A stretch of 64,000 nt of DNA from Methylobacterium sp. PvR107 (GCF_017833295.1 NZ_JAFIBW010000001.1:3052001-3116000), one strand, 5' to 3'. Positions 25,067 through 34,096 are shown, numbered from the stretch's first letter. Program-made: numbers and translations. Notes: a model not told the origin generated them from the sequence alone.

Positions 25067-25362
25067 CAGTGAAAAACCGCTTCCCGCTCTATGCGCCCGC
25101 GCGATGCGGGGTGGGTCGTGCTCACGCCGAAGCCGCAGGCCTCGATCAGCGCGTCTTGGATGTCCTTGCGTTGAGCCTCTGTCAGTTCGGACAAGATGTC
25201 TTGGCCGTCGCGATCGATCGCCGCCGTCCGATGAAATGATGAACCCGCCGCCTCGAAAGCAACCAAGACTTCGCGCTCTGCATAAGAATCAAGCGGGTCG
25301 ATGCACAGGTGTTTGGGCACGTCGAATGATCCTGCGGACCCTGTCGTGAATTCGAGGCGCAA
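25066..25362 (-). CDS. Hypothetical protein, about 98 residues
   Basis: A soluble protein with no recognised family: VPKHLCIDPLDSYAEREVLV, FEAAGSSFHRTAAIDRDGQD and ILSELTEAQRKDIQDALIEA suggest a small alpha/beta domain. The start is uncertain: TTG at 25362, or GTG at 25320, which has GGATC upstream. It is coupled to the 49-residue membrane protein by an ATGA overlap, so the two are probably made together. Confidence 0.5.
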   Translation of the reverse strand: MRLEFTTGSAGSFDVPKHLCIDPLDSYAEREVLVAFEAAGSSFHRTAAIDRDGQDILSELTEAQRKDIQDALIEACGFGVSTTHPASRGRIEREAVFH

Positions 25363-25836
25363 ATTATGAGCCGGTTCTGGCCGCGGTCAATGCGTTTTAT
25401 TTTCGTTTTTCGAACGGCAACGAGAAAGATCATAGGCCGATGTGCGCGGCGGGCAGTGCCTTGTTCCAAGACACGCGGCGTGATTGCGACGCGGATCGAT
25501 GTGCAGGGCGCGACAGGCCGGCCCTCTAAAGGTCTCGAAGACCGGCCGGATCGTGGGCGGGCGGGACAGGACCATCCGCGCGGCTTCGTGCCGGACAGAG
25601 CGGCGCGGCCTCTGTCGCCGCGCCCGGCTTCCGCAGCGTCCGAACATGATGACGACGCCCGCATGATCCGCGGACGCCGTCAGCGCGGGACGAGGGCCGT
25701 CGCGGTTCCGGCAGGGAAGGTCGAGGCCCGGAAGGACCGATCCATATCGCTGCGCCTGGCGACGAAGCTCCGTTCTCAGGTGCCGGCCGAGACCGCTCAT
25801 CGATTTGCGGCCGTGCCAGCAGCGCGCAGACGGTTG
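25363..25836. other. Intergenic, no confident gene
   Basis: The first ~60 bases contain T-rich runs within high GC and are the probable promoter of the minus-strand pair to the left. The rest has open frames on both strands, none with a convincing start, motif or natural composition. Confidence 0.35.
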
Positions 25837-26082
25837 CTACACGCCGTGCCGGCGTCGAACATGCTTGCGCACCTTCGCTCGGCCCTTCGGCCGCGCCGCA
25901 GCTTGCGGCGGCCGGGCGGGATCGACCGAAGGCGTGCCGCCCGGCGCGCCCAGCCCGCGCTCCTGTCCACCGAGGGGACCTCCCGCTTGCGAGCCGGAGC
26001 GGTTGTACGGCGAGTTGCCCTGCGCAAACGCCGGACCTGTCAGCAGCGCGCAGATCAGGACGGTGACGGGGGTTATTTTCAT
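25837..26082 (-). CDS. Small secreted protein, 81 residues
   Basis: A signal peptide (MKITPVTVLICALLTGPAFA) is followed by a Gly/Pro/Asn-rich segment (NSPYNRSGSQAGGPLGG) and a very basic tail (AKVRKHVRRRHGV). No cysteines in the mature part. The tail could bind nucleic acid or anionic envelope polymers, but this is a guess. The function is unknown. Confidence 0.55.
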   Translation of the reverse strand: MKITPVTVLICALLTGPAFAQGNSPYNRSGSQAGGPLGGQERGLGAPGGTPSVDPARPPQAAARPKGRAKVRKHVRRRHGV

Positions 26083-26724
26083 CGTGTTTCGCTCCTAGAT
26101 GGCTGCGAGCCTCGATCTGACCGTCGAGCCGGGAAATCTCTTGAACGATCCTGCGCTCTCGGTGAGCCGAGGCGATGTTTGCGACACGCCCCGTACCGCG
26201 CCCGGTGAACGGCGCGGGGCCGCTCATGGGCCGTCAGGCCAACCTGTCGACCCGGCACCGCCGCGACTCGGCCGGTCGCATCGCCACGTCAGCCGGCATC
26301 ACGCCAGCCGGCATGACGTGCAGGCGTGTCGGGTCTCGAACGGGAGGTCGTGGTTCGGCACCGGAACCCTCCTGATGAAGGGCGAGCGGAAGTTACCGTC
26401 CCGCCACGCAATGTTACTCAAGTATTGATGACAATCAATAGAAGACAAAATCATATTTTAATAGCAATGTCGAACTTAAATTCACGCGGGCGGCAGAACC
26501 GGAGAGGAAAATATTTTCCGTCCGCCACCTACGGGCTGAGCGACGACGCGCTGCCGGTTCTCCGCGTCCCAAAGCGGTCTTAAGCCGGCGCGCCGCCGTC
26601 AGCCGCGGATCTGCCGCGATCCCCGCAGGCGGCTGCGCATGACGCGCCTCTCCTTGGCACGTCGGACGAGGCCGCGCGGGTCGGCACGGGCGCGGATAGC
26701 GTCGCGCCGTCCTCCTGTCCGAGG
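26083..26724. other. Long intergenic region with an AT-rich island
   Basis: About 26410-26520 is strikingly AT-rich within ~70% GC surroundings. It holds a TTGAT-N4-ATCAA box and a perfect 14-base palindrome GGAAAATATTTTCC at 26506-26519. A 51-codon plus-strand frame starts at 26428, and a 38-codon one (MSNLNSRGRQ) at 26467; neither has a recognisable product. The rest, next to the RND gene's 3' end, shows no clear terminator. Confidence 0.45.
26425..26438. promoter_or_regulatory. FNR/FixK-type box
   Basis: TTGATGACAATCAA matches the FNR/FixK consensus TTGAT-N4-ATCAA at all ten fixed positions, and the dyad extends one T/A pair and one A/T pair further out. A rightward class II promoter would start near 26473, with AT-rich sequence in the -10 area. 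No large gene lies within 250 bases in that direction. Confidence 0.5.
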
Positions 26725-29700
26725 CTACACCGGCTCCGCGATGCCGCTGTGCGAGAGCGCCGCAATCTCGTTGCCGTGCTGCTTGAGCGGCCTGTTGCCG
26801 CTCAGACGACGCAGCAGGACGTAGAAGACCGGGGTCAGGAACAAGCCGAACGCGGTCACGCCGATCATGCCCGAGAACACGGCGACGCCCATGGCGCGCC
26901 GCATCTCCGATCCGGCCCCGGTCGCGGTCACCAGCGGCAGCACGCCCATGATGAAGGCCATGGACGTCATCAGGATCGGACGCAGCCGCAGACGGCTCGC
27001 CTCGACGGCCGCCTGGAGGGGCGTGCGGCCGGCAAATTCCAGCTCCCGCGCGAATTCCACGATCAGGATGGCGTTCTTGGCCGAGAGGCCGACCAGCACG
27101 ATCAGACCGATCTGCGTGAACACGTTGTTGTCGCCCGCCGACAGCCACACGCCGAACATGGCGGCAAGCAGGCCCATCGGCACGATCAGCAGGATCGCCA
27201 GCGGAAGGGTGAGGCTCTCGTACTGCGCGGCCAGCACGAGGAAGACCAGGAGCAGGGCCAGCGGGAACACCCAGATCCCGGAATTGCCCGCGATGAACTC
27301 CTGGTAGGTCAGGTCCGTCCACTCGAAGGCGAAGCCCCGCGGCAGCGTCTCGGCCGCGATCCGCGTCGCCGCCGCCTGGGCCTGCCCTGACGAGTAGCCG
27401 GGAGCCGCGCCCGCGTTGATGTCGGCCGACAGGAAGCCGTTGTAGCGCATGGCTCGCTCGGGGCCTGCGGTCTGACGGACGTGCAGCAGGGCCGAGAGCG
27501 GCACCATCTCGCCGGAACCGGTCCGGACCTTCAGCGAGCCGACATCGTCCGAGCGCGCCCGGAACGGCGCGTCGGCCTGGACGCGCACCGAGTAGGTACG
27601 GCCGAATTTGTTGAAGTCGTTCACGTAGAGGGAGCCGAGATAGATCTGCAGCGTGTCGAAGATGTCGGTCACCGGGATGCCGAGCTGGCGGGCCTTCGTC
27701 CGGTCGACGTCGGCGAAGAGCTGCGGCACGTTCATCTGGAAGCTGGAGAACAGGCCGACGAGTTCCGGCGCCTGGGCGGCCTTGGCCATGAACGCCTTGG
27801 TGGCGTCGTTCAGCGCCTCGTAGCCGAGGCCGGCCCGATCCTCGATCTGCAGCTTGAAGCCGCCAATGGTCCCGAGGCCGTTGACGGGCGGCGGCGGGAA
27901 CATCGCGATGAAGGCTTCGGGAATCGCCGCGTATTTCCTGTTCAGCGACTGTGCGATGGCCGCCCCGTTCAGCGACGGATCCTTGCGCGCGTCGAACGGC
28001 TTCAGGGTCGAGAACACGATTCCGGAGTTGGAGCTGTTGGTGAAGCCGTTGATCGAGAGGCCCGGGAAGGCGACCGCGCTCTCGACGCCGGGCTCCTTGA
28101 GCGCGATCTCGCTCATGCGGCGGATCACCTCCTCCGTCCGGTCGAGGGTGGCGCCGTCGGGCAGCTGCGCGAAGCCGACGAGATACTGCTTGTCCTGCCC
28201 CGGCACGAAACCGCCCGGGATCTGGCGGAACAGAAGCGCGGTCAGGCCGACAAGCAGGAGGTAGACGACCATCATCGTCGCCTTGCGCGACACGGCGAAG
28301 CCGACGCCGCGTCCGTAGCCGTGCGCGGCCTGCCCGAAGGCCCGGTTGAACCGGCGGAAGAACCAGCCGAGGAGCCGATCGAGGATCCGGGTCAGGCGAT
28401 CCTTCGGGGCGTGATGAGCCTTCAGCAGAAGGGCGGAGAGGGCCGGCGAGAGCGTCAGGGAATTGACCGCCGAGATCACCGTCGAGATCGCGATGGTCAG
28501 GGCGAATTGCTTGTAGAACTGGCCCGTCAGGCCGCTGATGAAGGCCAGGGGGACGAAGACGGCGACAAGCACCAGCGCGATGGCGATGATCGGGCCCGAG
28601 ACCTCGCGCATGGCCTGGTAGCTGGCCTCCCGCGGGGACAACCCGCTCTCGATGTTCCGCTCGACATTCTCGACGACCACGATCGCGTCGTCGACCACGA
28701 TGCCGATGGCGAGCACCAGGCCGAACAGGCTCAGCGCGTTGATCGAGAAGCCGAAGACATGCATCACCGCGAAGGTCCCGACGATGGAGACCGGCACGGC
28801 GAGCAGCGGGATGATCGAGGCCCGCCACGTCTGCAGGAACAGGATCACCACCAGCACGACGAGGGCGATGGCCTCCAGCAGCGTGTGGATCACCGCCTCG
28901 ATGGAGGCGCGCACGAACTGCGTCGGATCGTAGACGATCTGGTAATCGACCCCCTCCGGCATGCTCTGCTTGATCTCCGCCATGGTGCGGCGGACTTCGT
29001 CGGAGATCTGGATCGCGTTCGAGCCGGGCGACTGGGAGATCGGGATCGCGACCGCCGACTTGTTGTCGAGGAGCGAGCGCAGGGCGTAGTCGGAGGCGCC
29101 GAGCTCGATCCGCGCGACGTCGCGCAGCCGGGTGATCGCGCCGTCGGTGCCGGTCTTGACCACGATGTCGCCGAACTGCTCCTCGCTGCTCAGGCGGCCC
29201 TCGGCGTTGAGCGAGAGCTGCAGGTCGAGCCCCGGGACGGCCGGCGACGCGCCGATGACGCCGGCCGCGGCCTCGACGTTCTGAGCCTGGATCTCGCGCA
29301 CGACGTCGCCGGCGGACAGGCCGTGCTCGGCGACCTTCTGCGGGTCGAGCCAGATCCGCATCGCGTAGTCGCCGGAGCCGAAGAGCTGCACCTGACCGAC
29401 GCCGTCGAGGCGGGCCAGGCGGTCCTTGATGTTCAGCACCGCGTAGTTGCGCAGGTAGGTCATGTCGTAGCGGCCGTTCGGCGATACGAGATGCACGACC
29501 ATGGTCAGGTCGGGAGAGCTCTTCACGGTGACGATGCCGAGCTGGCGCACCACCGCCGGCAGCCGCGGCTCGGCCTGCGAGACGCGGTTCTGGACGAGCT
29601 GCTGCGCCTTGTCGGGGTCGGTGCCCAGCCGGAAGGTGACGGTCAGCGTCATGATGCCGTCCGTCGTGGCCTGGCTCGACATGTAGAGCATGCCCTCGAC

Positions 29701-29919
29701 GCCGTTGATCTGCTCCTCGATGGGCGTCGCAACGGTCTCGACGATCACCTTGGGGTTGGCGCCCGGGAAGGTCGCGCGGACCACCACGGAGGGCGGCACC
29801 ACGTCCGGGTACTCGGAGATCGGCATCGCGAAGAGCGAGAGAAGGCCGCCGATGAAGATGAGCATCGAGAGCACGCCCGCGAAGATCGGGCGGTCGATGA
29901 AGAACTTGGAGAGGTTCAT
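26725..29919 (-). CDS. HAE1-family RND efflux permease (MexF-like)
   Basis: A 1064-residue inner-membrane proton/drug antiporter, the full length of the family. It starts MNLSKFFIDRPIFAGVLSML and shows the usual blocks: SEYPDVVPPSVVVRATFPGA, FGSGDYAMRIWLDPQKVAEH, GIVVDDAIVVVENVERNIES (proton-relay Asp pair in helix 4), PLAFISGLTGQFYKQFALTI, and two large periplasmic porter regions. The sequence is closest in my recollection to MexF, whose pump exports quinolones, chloramphenicol and similar drugs. GGAGGG precedes the start. It is made with the adaptor gene upstream; no outer-membrane channel gene follows, so a TolC/OprN-type partner must be encoded elsewhere. Confidence 0.93.
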   Translation of the reverse strand: MNLSKFFIDRPIFAGVLSMLIFIGGLLSLFAMPISEYPDVVPPSVVVRATFPGANPKVIVETVATPIEEQINGVEGMLYMSSQATTDGIMTLTVTFRLGTDPDKAQQLVQNRVSQAEPRLPAVVRQLGIVTVKSSPDLTMVVHLVSPNGRYDMTYLRNYAVLNIKDRLARLDGVGQVQLFGSGDYAMRIWLDPQKVAEHGLSAGDVVREIQAQNVEAAAGVIGASPAVPGLDLQLSLNAEGRLSSEEQFGDIVVKTGTDGAITRLRDVARIELGASDYALRSLLDNKSAVAIPISQSPGSNAIQISDEVRRTMAEIKQSMPEGVDYQIVYDPTQFVRASIEAVIHTLLEAIALVVLVVILFLQTWRASIIPLLAVPVSIVGTFAVMHVFGFSINALSLFGLVLAIGIVVDDAIVVVENVERNIESGLSPREASYQAMREVSGPIIAIALVLVAVFVPLAFISGLTGQFYKQFALTIAISTVISAVNSLTLSPALSALLLKAHHAPKDRLTRILDRLLGWFFRRFNRAFGQAAHGYGRGVGFAVSRKATMMVVYLLLVGLTALLFRQIPGGFVPGQDKQYLVGFAQLPDGATLDRTEEVIRRMSEIALKEPGVESAVAFPGLSINGFTNSSNSGIVFSTLKPFDARKDPSLNGAAIAQSLNRKYAAIPEAFIAMFPPPPVNGLGTIGGFKLQIEDRAGLGYEALNDATKAFMAKAAQAPELVGLFSSFQMNVPQLFADVDRTKARQLGIPVTDIFDTLQIYLGSLYVNDFNKFGRTYSVRVQADAPFRARSDDVGSLKVRTGSGEMVPLSALLHVRQTAGPERAMRYNGFLSADINAGAAPGYSSGQAQAAATRIAAETLPRGFAFEWTDLTYQEFIAGNSGIWVFPLALLLVFLVLAAQYESLTLPLAILLIVPMGLLAAMFGVWLSAGDNNVFTQIGLIVLVGLSAKNAILIVEFARELEFAGRTPLQAAVEASRLRLRPILMTSMAFIMGVLPLVTATGAGSEMRRAMGVAVFSGMIGVTAFGLFLTPVFYVLLRRLSGNRPLKQHGNEIAALSHSGIAEPV

Positions 29920-30021
29920 GCCGCCCTCCGGGGGCGAGAGGCCAGAGCGGGACCGGGCGGCCGCGCGGGCCGCCGGATCATCGCGTCAGGTGAGGAGCCG
30001 AGGTCGGGCCGTTGCGGCCCG

Positions 30022-31281
30022 TCAGCGCTGGGCGAGCTGGCGCGTGCCGGAGGCGGTGTCCTGCGGCCGGCCGCCCATCGCCACAGGCTCGGGCCGCACG
30101 AGGGTGCCGGGCCGGATGCGCTGCAGCCCGTTGACCACGATGCGCTCGCCGCCCGCCAGGCCGGAGGTCACGACGCGCAGGCCCTCGACGGCTCTGCCGA
30201 GGGTGACGACCCGGAACGCGGCCCGGTTGTCCGCCCCCACCACGAGCACGAATTTCTTGTCCTGATCGGTGCCGACGGCCCGCTCGTCGACGAGCAGAAG
30301 CCGTGCGGGGGCGGCCTGACCGAGCCGCATGCGCGCGAACTGGCCGGGGATCAGGCGGCCGTCGCCGTTGGCGAAGGTCGCACGCACGCGGATCGTGCCG
30401 CTGCGGGCATCGACCTTGTTGTCGATGAACTGCAGATGCCCCTTGGCCTGCGTGCCGTCGGCGGTCGCCATCTCCACGGGGATGCGGTCGAGCCTGCCGC
30501 GTCCGCCCGCCGCCTCGGCGATCGAGCCGAGCGCCTTCAGGACGACCCCCTCGTCCGCGTCGAAGCTGGCATAGACGGGATCGACCGAGACCAGCGTGGT
30601 GAGCACGGCGGCGCCCGCCCCCGTCGCCACGAGGTTGCCGGGCGTGATCTCACGCCGTCCGACGCGGCCGCTCACGGCTGCGCGAATCTGGGTGTAGCCG
30701 AGGTTCAGACGCGCCGCCTCCAGCGCGGCCTTCGCGGCGTCCAGGCCGGCTCTCGCCTCCTTGAAGGCGTTGGCCCGGACGTCGAGGTCGCGCGCCGTGA
30801 CGATGTGCTGGTCCGACAGCTTCTGTCCGCGCTCGAGGTCGCTCGACGTCATCGCGACCCGCGCCTCGGCACCCGCCACCTGGGCTTCCAGGCGCTGGAC
30901 CTCCGCCGCGTACGGTGCCGGATCGATGGTCACCAGCAGGTCGCCAGCCTTCACCAGCTCGCCTTCGGCGAAATGCGTGGCCTGGACTGCACCGCCGACG
31001 CGGGCGCGCACGTCGACGCGGTCGACCGCCTCGAGACGCCCCGAGAACTCGTCCCAGAGGATCGCCTCCCGCGGTTCGATTGTCGCGACCGAGGCCGGCA
31101 TGGCCTCCTCGGCCGGCGGTGTGCCGGCGACGGCCGGCGTTCCGGCAATCAACGCCAGCGGGGTCAGGTGGTAGGACGCCCCTGCCGCCGCCGCGAGGGC
31201 GAGGCCGCCGGCGAGGAGGCGGCTGAGGCGGATCCGGTCCGACGGAGAATGGCGCTGCGATTCCAAGGCTGCCCCCGACAT
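30022..31281 (-). CDS. RND efflux periplasmic adaptor (MexE-like membrane fusion protein)
   Basis: A 419-residue adaptor that links the RND permease to an outer-membrane channel. An N-terminal helix (LLAGGLALAAAAGASYHLTP) anchors or exports it, followed by the barrel-sandwich hybrid (VDVRARVGGAVQATHFAEGE, LLVTIDPAPYAAEVQ), a coiled-coil hairpin (~115-190), the lipoyl second half (YTQIRAAVSGRVGRREITPG), and the beta-barrel and proximal domains ending GLQRIRPGTLVRP. There is no lipobox cysteine. It lies 102 bases upstream of the permease and is divergent from the TetR gene, the standard layout for a repressed pump. Confidence 0.92.
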   Translation of the reverse strand: MSGAALESQRHSPSDRIRLSRLLAGGLALAAAAGASYHLTPLALIAGTPAVAGTPPAEEAMPASVATIEPREAILWDEFSGRLEAVDRVDVRARVGGAVQATHFAEGELVKAGDLLVTIDPAPYAAEVQRLEAQVAGAEARVAMTSSDLERGQKLSDQHIVTARDLDVRANAFKEARAGLDAAKAALEAARLNLGYTQIRAAVSGRVGRREITPGNLVATGAGAAVLTTLVSVDPVYASFDADEGVVLKALGSIAEAAGGRGRLDRIPVEMATADGTQAKGHLQFIDNKVDARSGTIRVRATFANGDGRLIPGQFARMRLGQAAPARLLLVDERAVGTDQDKKFVLVVGADNRAAFRVVTLGRAVEGLRVVTSGLAGGERIVVNGLQRIRPGTLVRPEPVAMGGRPQDTASGTRQLAQR

Positions 31282-31328
31282 CTGTACAGGGCGCTACACA
31301 TGTCGGCATGGACGCGGGGCGTCAAGTG

Positions 31329-31354
31329 ACTTATCTACCACTCGATACAAAAGT
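31329..31354. promoter_or_regulatory. Imperfect inverted repeat, probable TetR operator
   Basis: ACTTATCTACCAC and its right half ending ACAAAAGT match in 8 of 13 symmetric pairs (ACTT...AAGT outer arms). It lies in the 88-base gap between the divergent efflux and TetR genes, 15 bases before the TetR start, where autoregulating TetR repressors usually bind. Confidence 0.45.
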
Positions 31355-31369
31355 TGGAGTTCGCGGACA

Positions 31370-31969
31370 ATGGTGATGGGTCGGCCCCGGTCGTTCGACA
31401 CGGACAAGGCCCTCGACGACGCGATGGAGGTGTTCTGGCGCCACGGGTATGACGGCGCGAGCCTCGCCATGCTGACGAAGGCGATGGGCATCAAGCCGCC
31501 GAGCCTCTACGCGGCTTTCGGCAGCAAGGAAGGCCTGCTCAAGGCCGCCCTCGACCGCTATGCGCAGCGGCGTTCCGCCCATATGAGCTACGTGCTTGCC
31601 GGCGCCACCGCCCGGAACGTGGCCGAGCGCTTCCTGAGCAGCATCGCGGAAAGCCATACCGATCCCGCCAACCCGCCCGGTTGCCTCTTGGTCCAGGGCG
31701 GGCTCGCCTGCGGGGCCGGCTCGGAGAACATCCCCTTCGAGCTCGCGTCACGGCGCGCCCAGACGGAGACGGAGCTCCGCGAGCGGTTCGTTCAGGCGAA
31801 GCAGGCGGGCGATCTCGCGGAGGATGCCGACCCGGCGGCGCTGGCGCGCTTCCTGTCGACGGTCGCGTCGGGCATGGGTGTCCTGGCCTCCTCCGGGGCC
31901 GACCGTGACGCGTTGCGGGAGGTCGCGGGCGTCTCGCTCAAGGCTTTCGGCCAGAGCCAGGGTGTGTGA
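31370..31969 (+). CDS. TetR/AcrR-family transcriptional regulator
   Basis: A 199-residue repressor. The N-terminal helix-turn-helix reads ALDDAMEVFWRHGYDGASLA and KAMGIKPPSLYAAFGSKEGL, and the ligand domain contains PPGCLLVQGGLACGAG, a block seen in the subgroup related to the TetR_C_13 domain. A ligand-binding TetR divergent from an RND operon normally represses it and itself until a drug binds. The cysteines of the PPGC block could be redox- or ligand-sensitive, but this is speculation. Confidence 0.9.
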   Translation: MVMGRPRSFDTDKALDDAMEVFWRHGYDGASLAMLTKAMGIKPPSLYAAFGSKEGLLKAALDRYAQRRSAHMSYVLAGATARNVAERFLSSIAESHTDPANPPGCLLVQGGLACGAGSENIPFELASRRAQTETELRERFVQAKQAGDLAEDADPAALARFLSTVASGMGVLASSGADRDALREVAGVSLKAFGQSQGV

Positions 31970-32083
31970 AGGCGCCCGCCCGGCATCCGCGGCCGTGCCT
32001 GCGCCGCTCGGAGCCCGGCACGCCGCTGGCGGGCGCCGTCCGGAGTGGGGCTGTCGGGTGGCAAAGCGCGTGCACCCGTAGAA

Positions 32084-32348
32084 TTATGATACGCGAATTG
32101 CCTTTAAGATCTCTCGCGTCGTCCAGACCGGAGGCCGCCCGCGCGGCTCGGGCCTCGGCATCAGCGGCTTGATCGCCGCCCACTCGGCATCGGTCAGGTC
32201 AGTTTCATAGCGACGGCCCGTGCGGCTATGCTGCCGCCGGGTGGTCGGTGTCCACATGGCAGGTCCAGGTCAGGCTTCAGCACCCGCCTGGAATCATCGC
32301 CATCCCGGCCCCTTAACCCCGCCTCAGACCCTTATCGGACAGGCTCTC
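32084..32348 (-). mobile_element. IS5-family insertion sequence remnant (5' end and transposase N-terminus)
   Basis: The minus strand encodes MWTPTTRRQHSRTGRRYETD and LTDAEWAAIKPLMPRPEPRG, then GRPPVWTTREILKAI, the N-terminal 55 residues of an IS5-type transposase (DUF4096-like region), before the frame ends. The rest of the ~800-base transposase is gone. The right edge has the sequence GAGCCTGTCCGATAAG (minus strand, 32331-32346), which looks like the terminal inverted repeat. No second end or target duplication is seen. It cannot transpose by itself. Confidence 0.7.
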
Positions 32349-32697
32349 AAGCCGCGTTCCTTCCCGGGAGCGCGAGGTGCCGGCCGGGGCATCAGGCGCA
32401 CGGTCGGCCGCTGCCGGTTGCCGTCGCGCTGGAATCAACGGAGGTGGAAATTCCCTCCTCGCGGGTGACGGTTCGGCGCTGGGGCGTGGTCCGCTGAGAA
32501 GGCTTCGGGCCGGCCGGGGCTGAGAACGCCGGAACCGGGTGTCGCCCGGGTGGGTGGGGCGCGGCTGCGCGGGATGGGCCGCCACGACCGGCCGGCGAGA
32601 CTGGCCCGGACCCCGCGTCGTCGAGCCGACCCTCGCGGCGCGGGTGGTGCATGACTGGGCGCGTCCGGGGCGACGCCTTCCGCAGCGGCGGCCTCCA
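32349..32697. other. Intergenic, no confident gene
   Basis: GC-rich sequence between the IS remnant and the TAXI gene. No frame with natural composition, no terminator with a T-run, and no clear repeat was found. It may include further IS-flanking debris. Confidence 0.35.
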
Positions 32698-34002
32698 TCA
32701 CGGGACGGGATGAGGGCCGCCCGGCACGGGACGCCCGGCACGACGGCGCAGCGCCGCGTGCACATGGGTGGCGAGGAGCGCGACGAGGCGCATCTCGAGG
32801 CTCTCCGTGCGCCCGTGCGCCTCCTCCCGGACGACGGCCTCCACGATCGTGTCCGTCTCCGCTTCCAGACCGGGCAGCTCCGCCGAGTCCGCCGTGCGCA
32901 CGGCCAACCAGATCTCCAAGAGGCGCATGACCCGCGTCGGCGGCCGCCGGGGGCGATAGCGGTGATGCAACGCCAGGCCCGTCGCGCTCAACGAGGCGAT
33001 CGCGCTCAGCACCAGTCCGAGCCAATAGGCCAGGCTCTGGGCCTGGTCGGACAAGCTCGGCAGGTTGCCCGACAGATAGGCGGCCGCGCCCGGATGAATC
33101 GGCAGCGCCTGGACCTTGTCGTCCGTGTCCGGCGCCTCGATCCCGCTGAGGTCATCGTCCATGGCGACGAGCTTCGGCTTGCCGGTCAGGACCTCCCGCG
33201 TGATCTCGCCGGCGAGCCAATCCGGCATTCGGCTGCGCGCGACGAGCCGGTGACTGACCGACAGGGTCGTGATGTCGTCACTGGGCGCCGGGATCGAGCC
33301 CACGAACGCGCCTTTGGGCAGGTCGATCGTGCTCAGGATCGGGTGCTCACGGGCGATCGCGGCCGCCTCGTCGACCTCGAAGGTCCGCGGCACCCCGGAG
33401 CCCTTGCGCAGGGCCGTGTAGAGCGGCAGCCACACCTTGCCGGCGACGGGCGCCACGACGAACACCGCGCCGATGCGGTGATGCCGTGCCGCGTCGGTCA
33501 GCTGGTCCTCGCGCAGCACCGCGCGGCGCACGCTCTCGGGCGGGACGCCGTAATGCGTCAGGATGAGGTCGAGCAGGTGCGGGTCGAGCTTACGCCCGTC
33601 GAGGAGCGCCACTGTTTCTCCACGCAGCTTGGGGATGCTGTCGACGTGGCCGCCACCGGGGGCGATGAACACCGCAGCGTCGCGACGGGTGATGACGAGC
33701 GTCTGGCCGTCCTGCGGAGCGGCGTCGGCGCGCACGAGGGCCAGCTGGACCTCGCCCCTGTCCAGGGCCGCCGCGGTGCCCAGCCGATCCGGCGCCAGGA
33801 CGGTCCTGATCCGCACGCGTGGATGCTCGGCGGAGAACAATCCGATCAGCGCGGTGGCGGCTTGACGATCCTCGGTGCTCGTCTCGGCGATGGCGAGCTT
33901 GAGCTCGAACATCCCGAGCAGGACATGCACGAGGATCGCGCCGGCTGCAGCGGCGATGATGACGACCAGTGCAGCAGCGGGCGCGGCGTACCGCCATCGC
34001 AT
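32698..34002 (-). CDS. Membrane-anchored TAXI-family receptor (second orphan copy)
   Basis: A 434-residue paralogue of the protein at 11372-12769. It has an N-terminal helix (ALVVIIAAAAGAILVHVLLG), a TAXI binding domain (LKLAIAETSTEDRQAATALI, VQLALVRADAAPQDG, SIPKLRGETVALLDG), the shared LPIHPGAAAYL block near residue 315, a second membrane helix (YWLGLVLSAIASLSATGLAL) and a ~80-residue charged helical tail. Again no TRAP permease genes are adjacent. A membrane-tethered receptor with a cytoplasmic tail could signal or dock to a remote transporter. It ends beside the IS5 remnant. Confidence 0.75.
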   Translation of the reverse strand: MRWRYAAPAAALVVIIAAAAGAILVHVLLGMFELKLAIAETSTEDRQAATALIGLFSAEHPRVRIRTVLAPDRLGTAAALDRGEVQLALVRADAAPQDGQTLVITRRDAAVFIAPGGGHVDSIPKLRGETVALLDGRKLDPHLLDLILTHYGVPPESVRRAVLREDQLTDAARHHRIGAVFVVAPVAGKVWLPLYTALRKGSGVPRTFEVDEAAAIAREHPILSTIDLPKGAFVGSIPAPSDDITTLSVSHRLVARSRMPDWLAGEITREVLTGKPKLVAMDDDLSGIEAPDTDDKVQALPIHPGAAAYLSGNLPSLSDQAQSLAYWLGLVLSAIASLSATGLALHHRYRPRRPPTRVMRLLEIWLAVRTADSAELPGLEAETDTIVEAVVREEAHGRTESLEMRLVALLATHVHAALRRRAGRPVPGGPHPVP

Positions 34003-34096
34003 CGCTCATCCTCCCCGGCCGCACCGTATCATGCTCTGGGGCAGCCCGCCTCGGCGGGCGTCGCTCCGGTCCTGCGGGGATGGCGCGGGTGCGCTT

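Noticed and set aside
27481..31329. A plus-strand open frame of ~1280 codons antisense to the RND pump genes
   Set aside because: Same cause: a GC-bias shadow of the well-supported minus-strand permease and adaptor.
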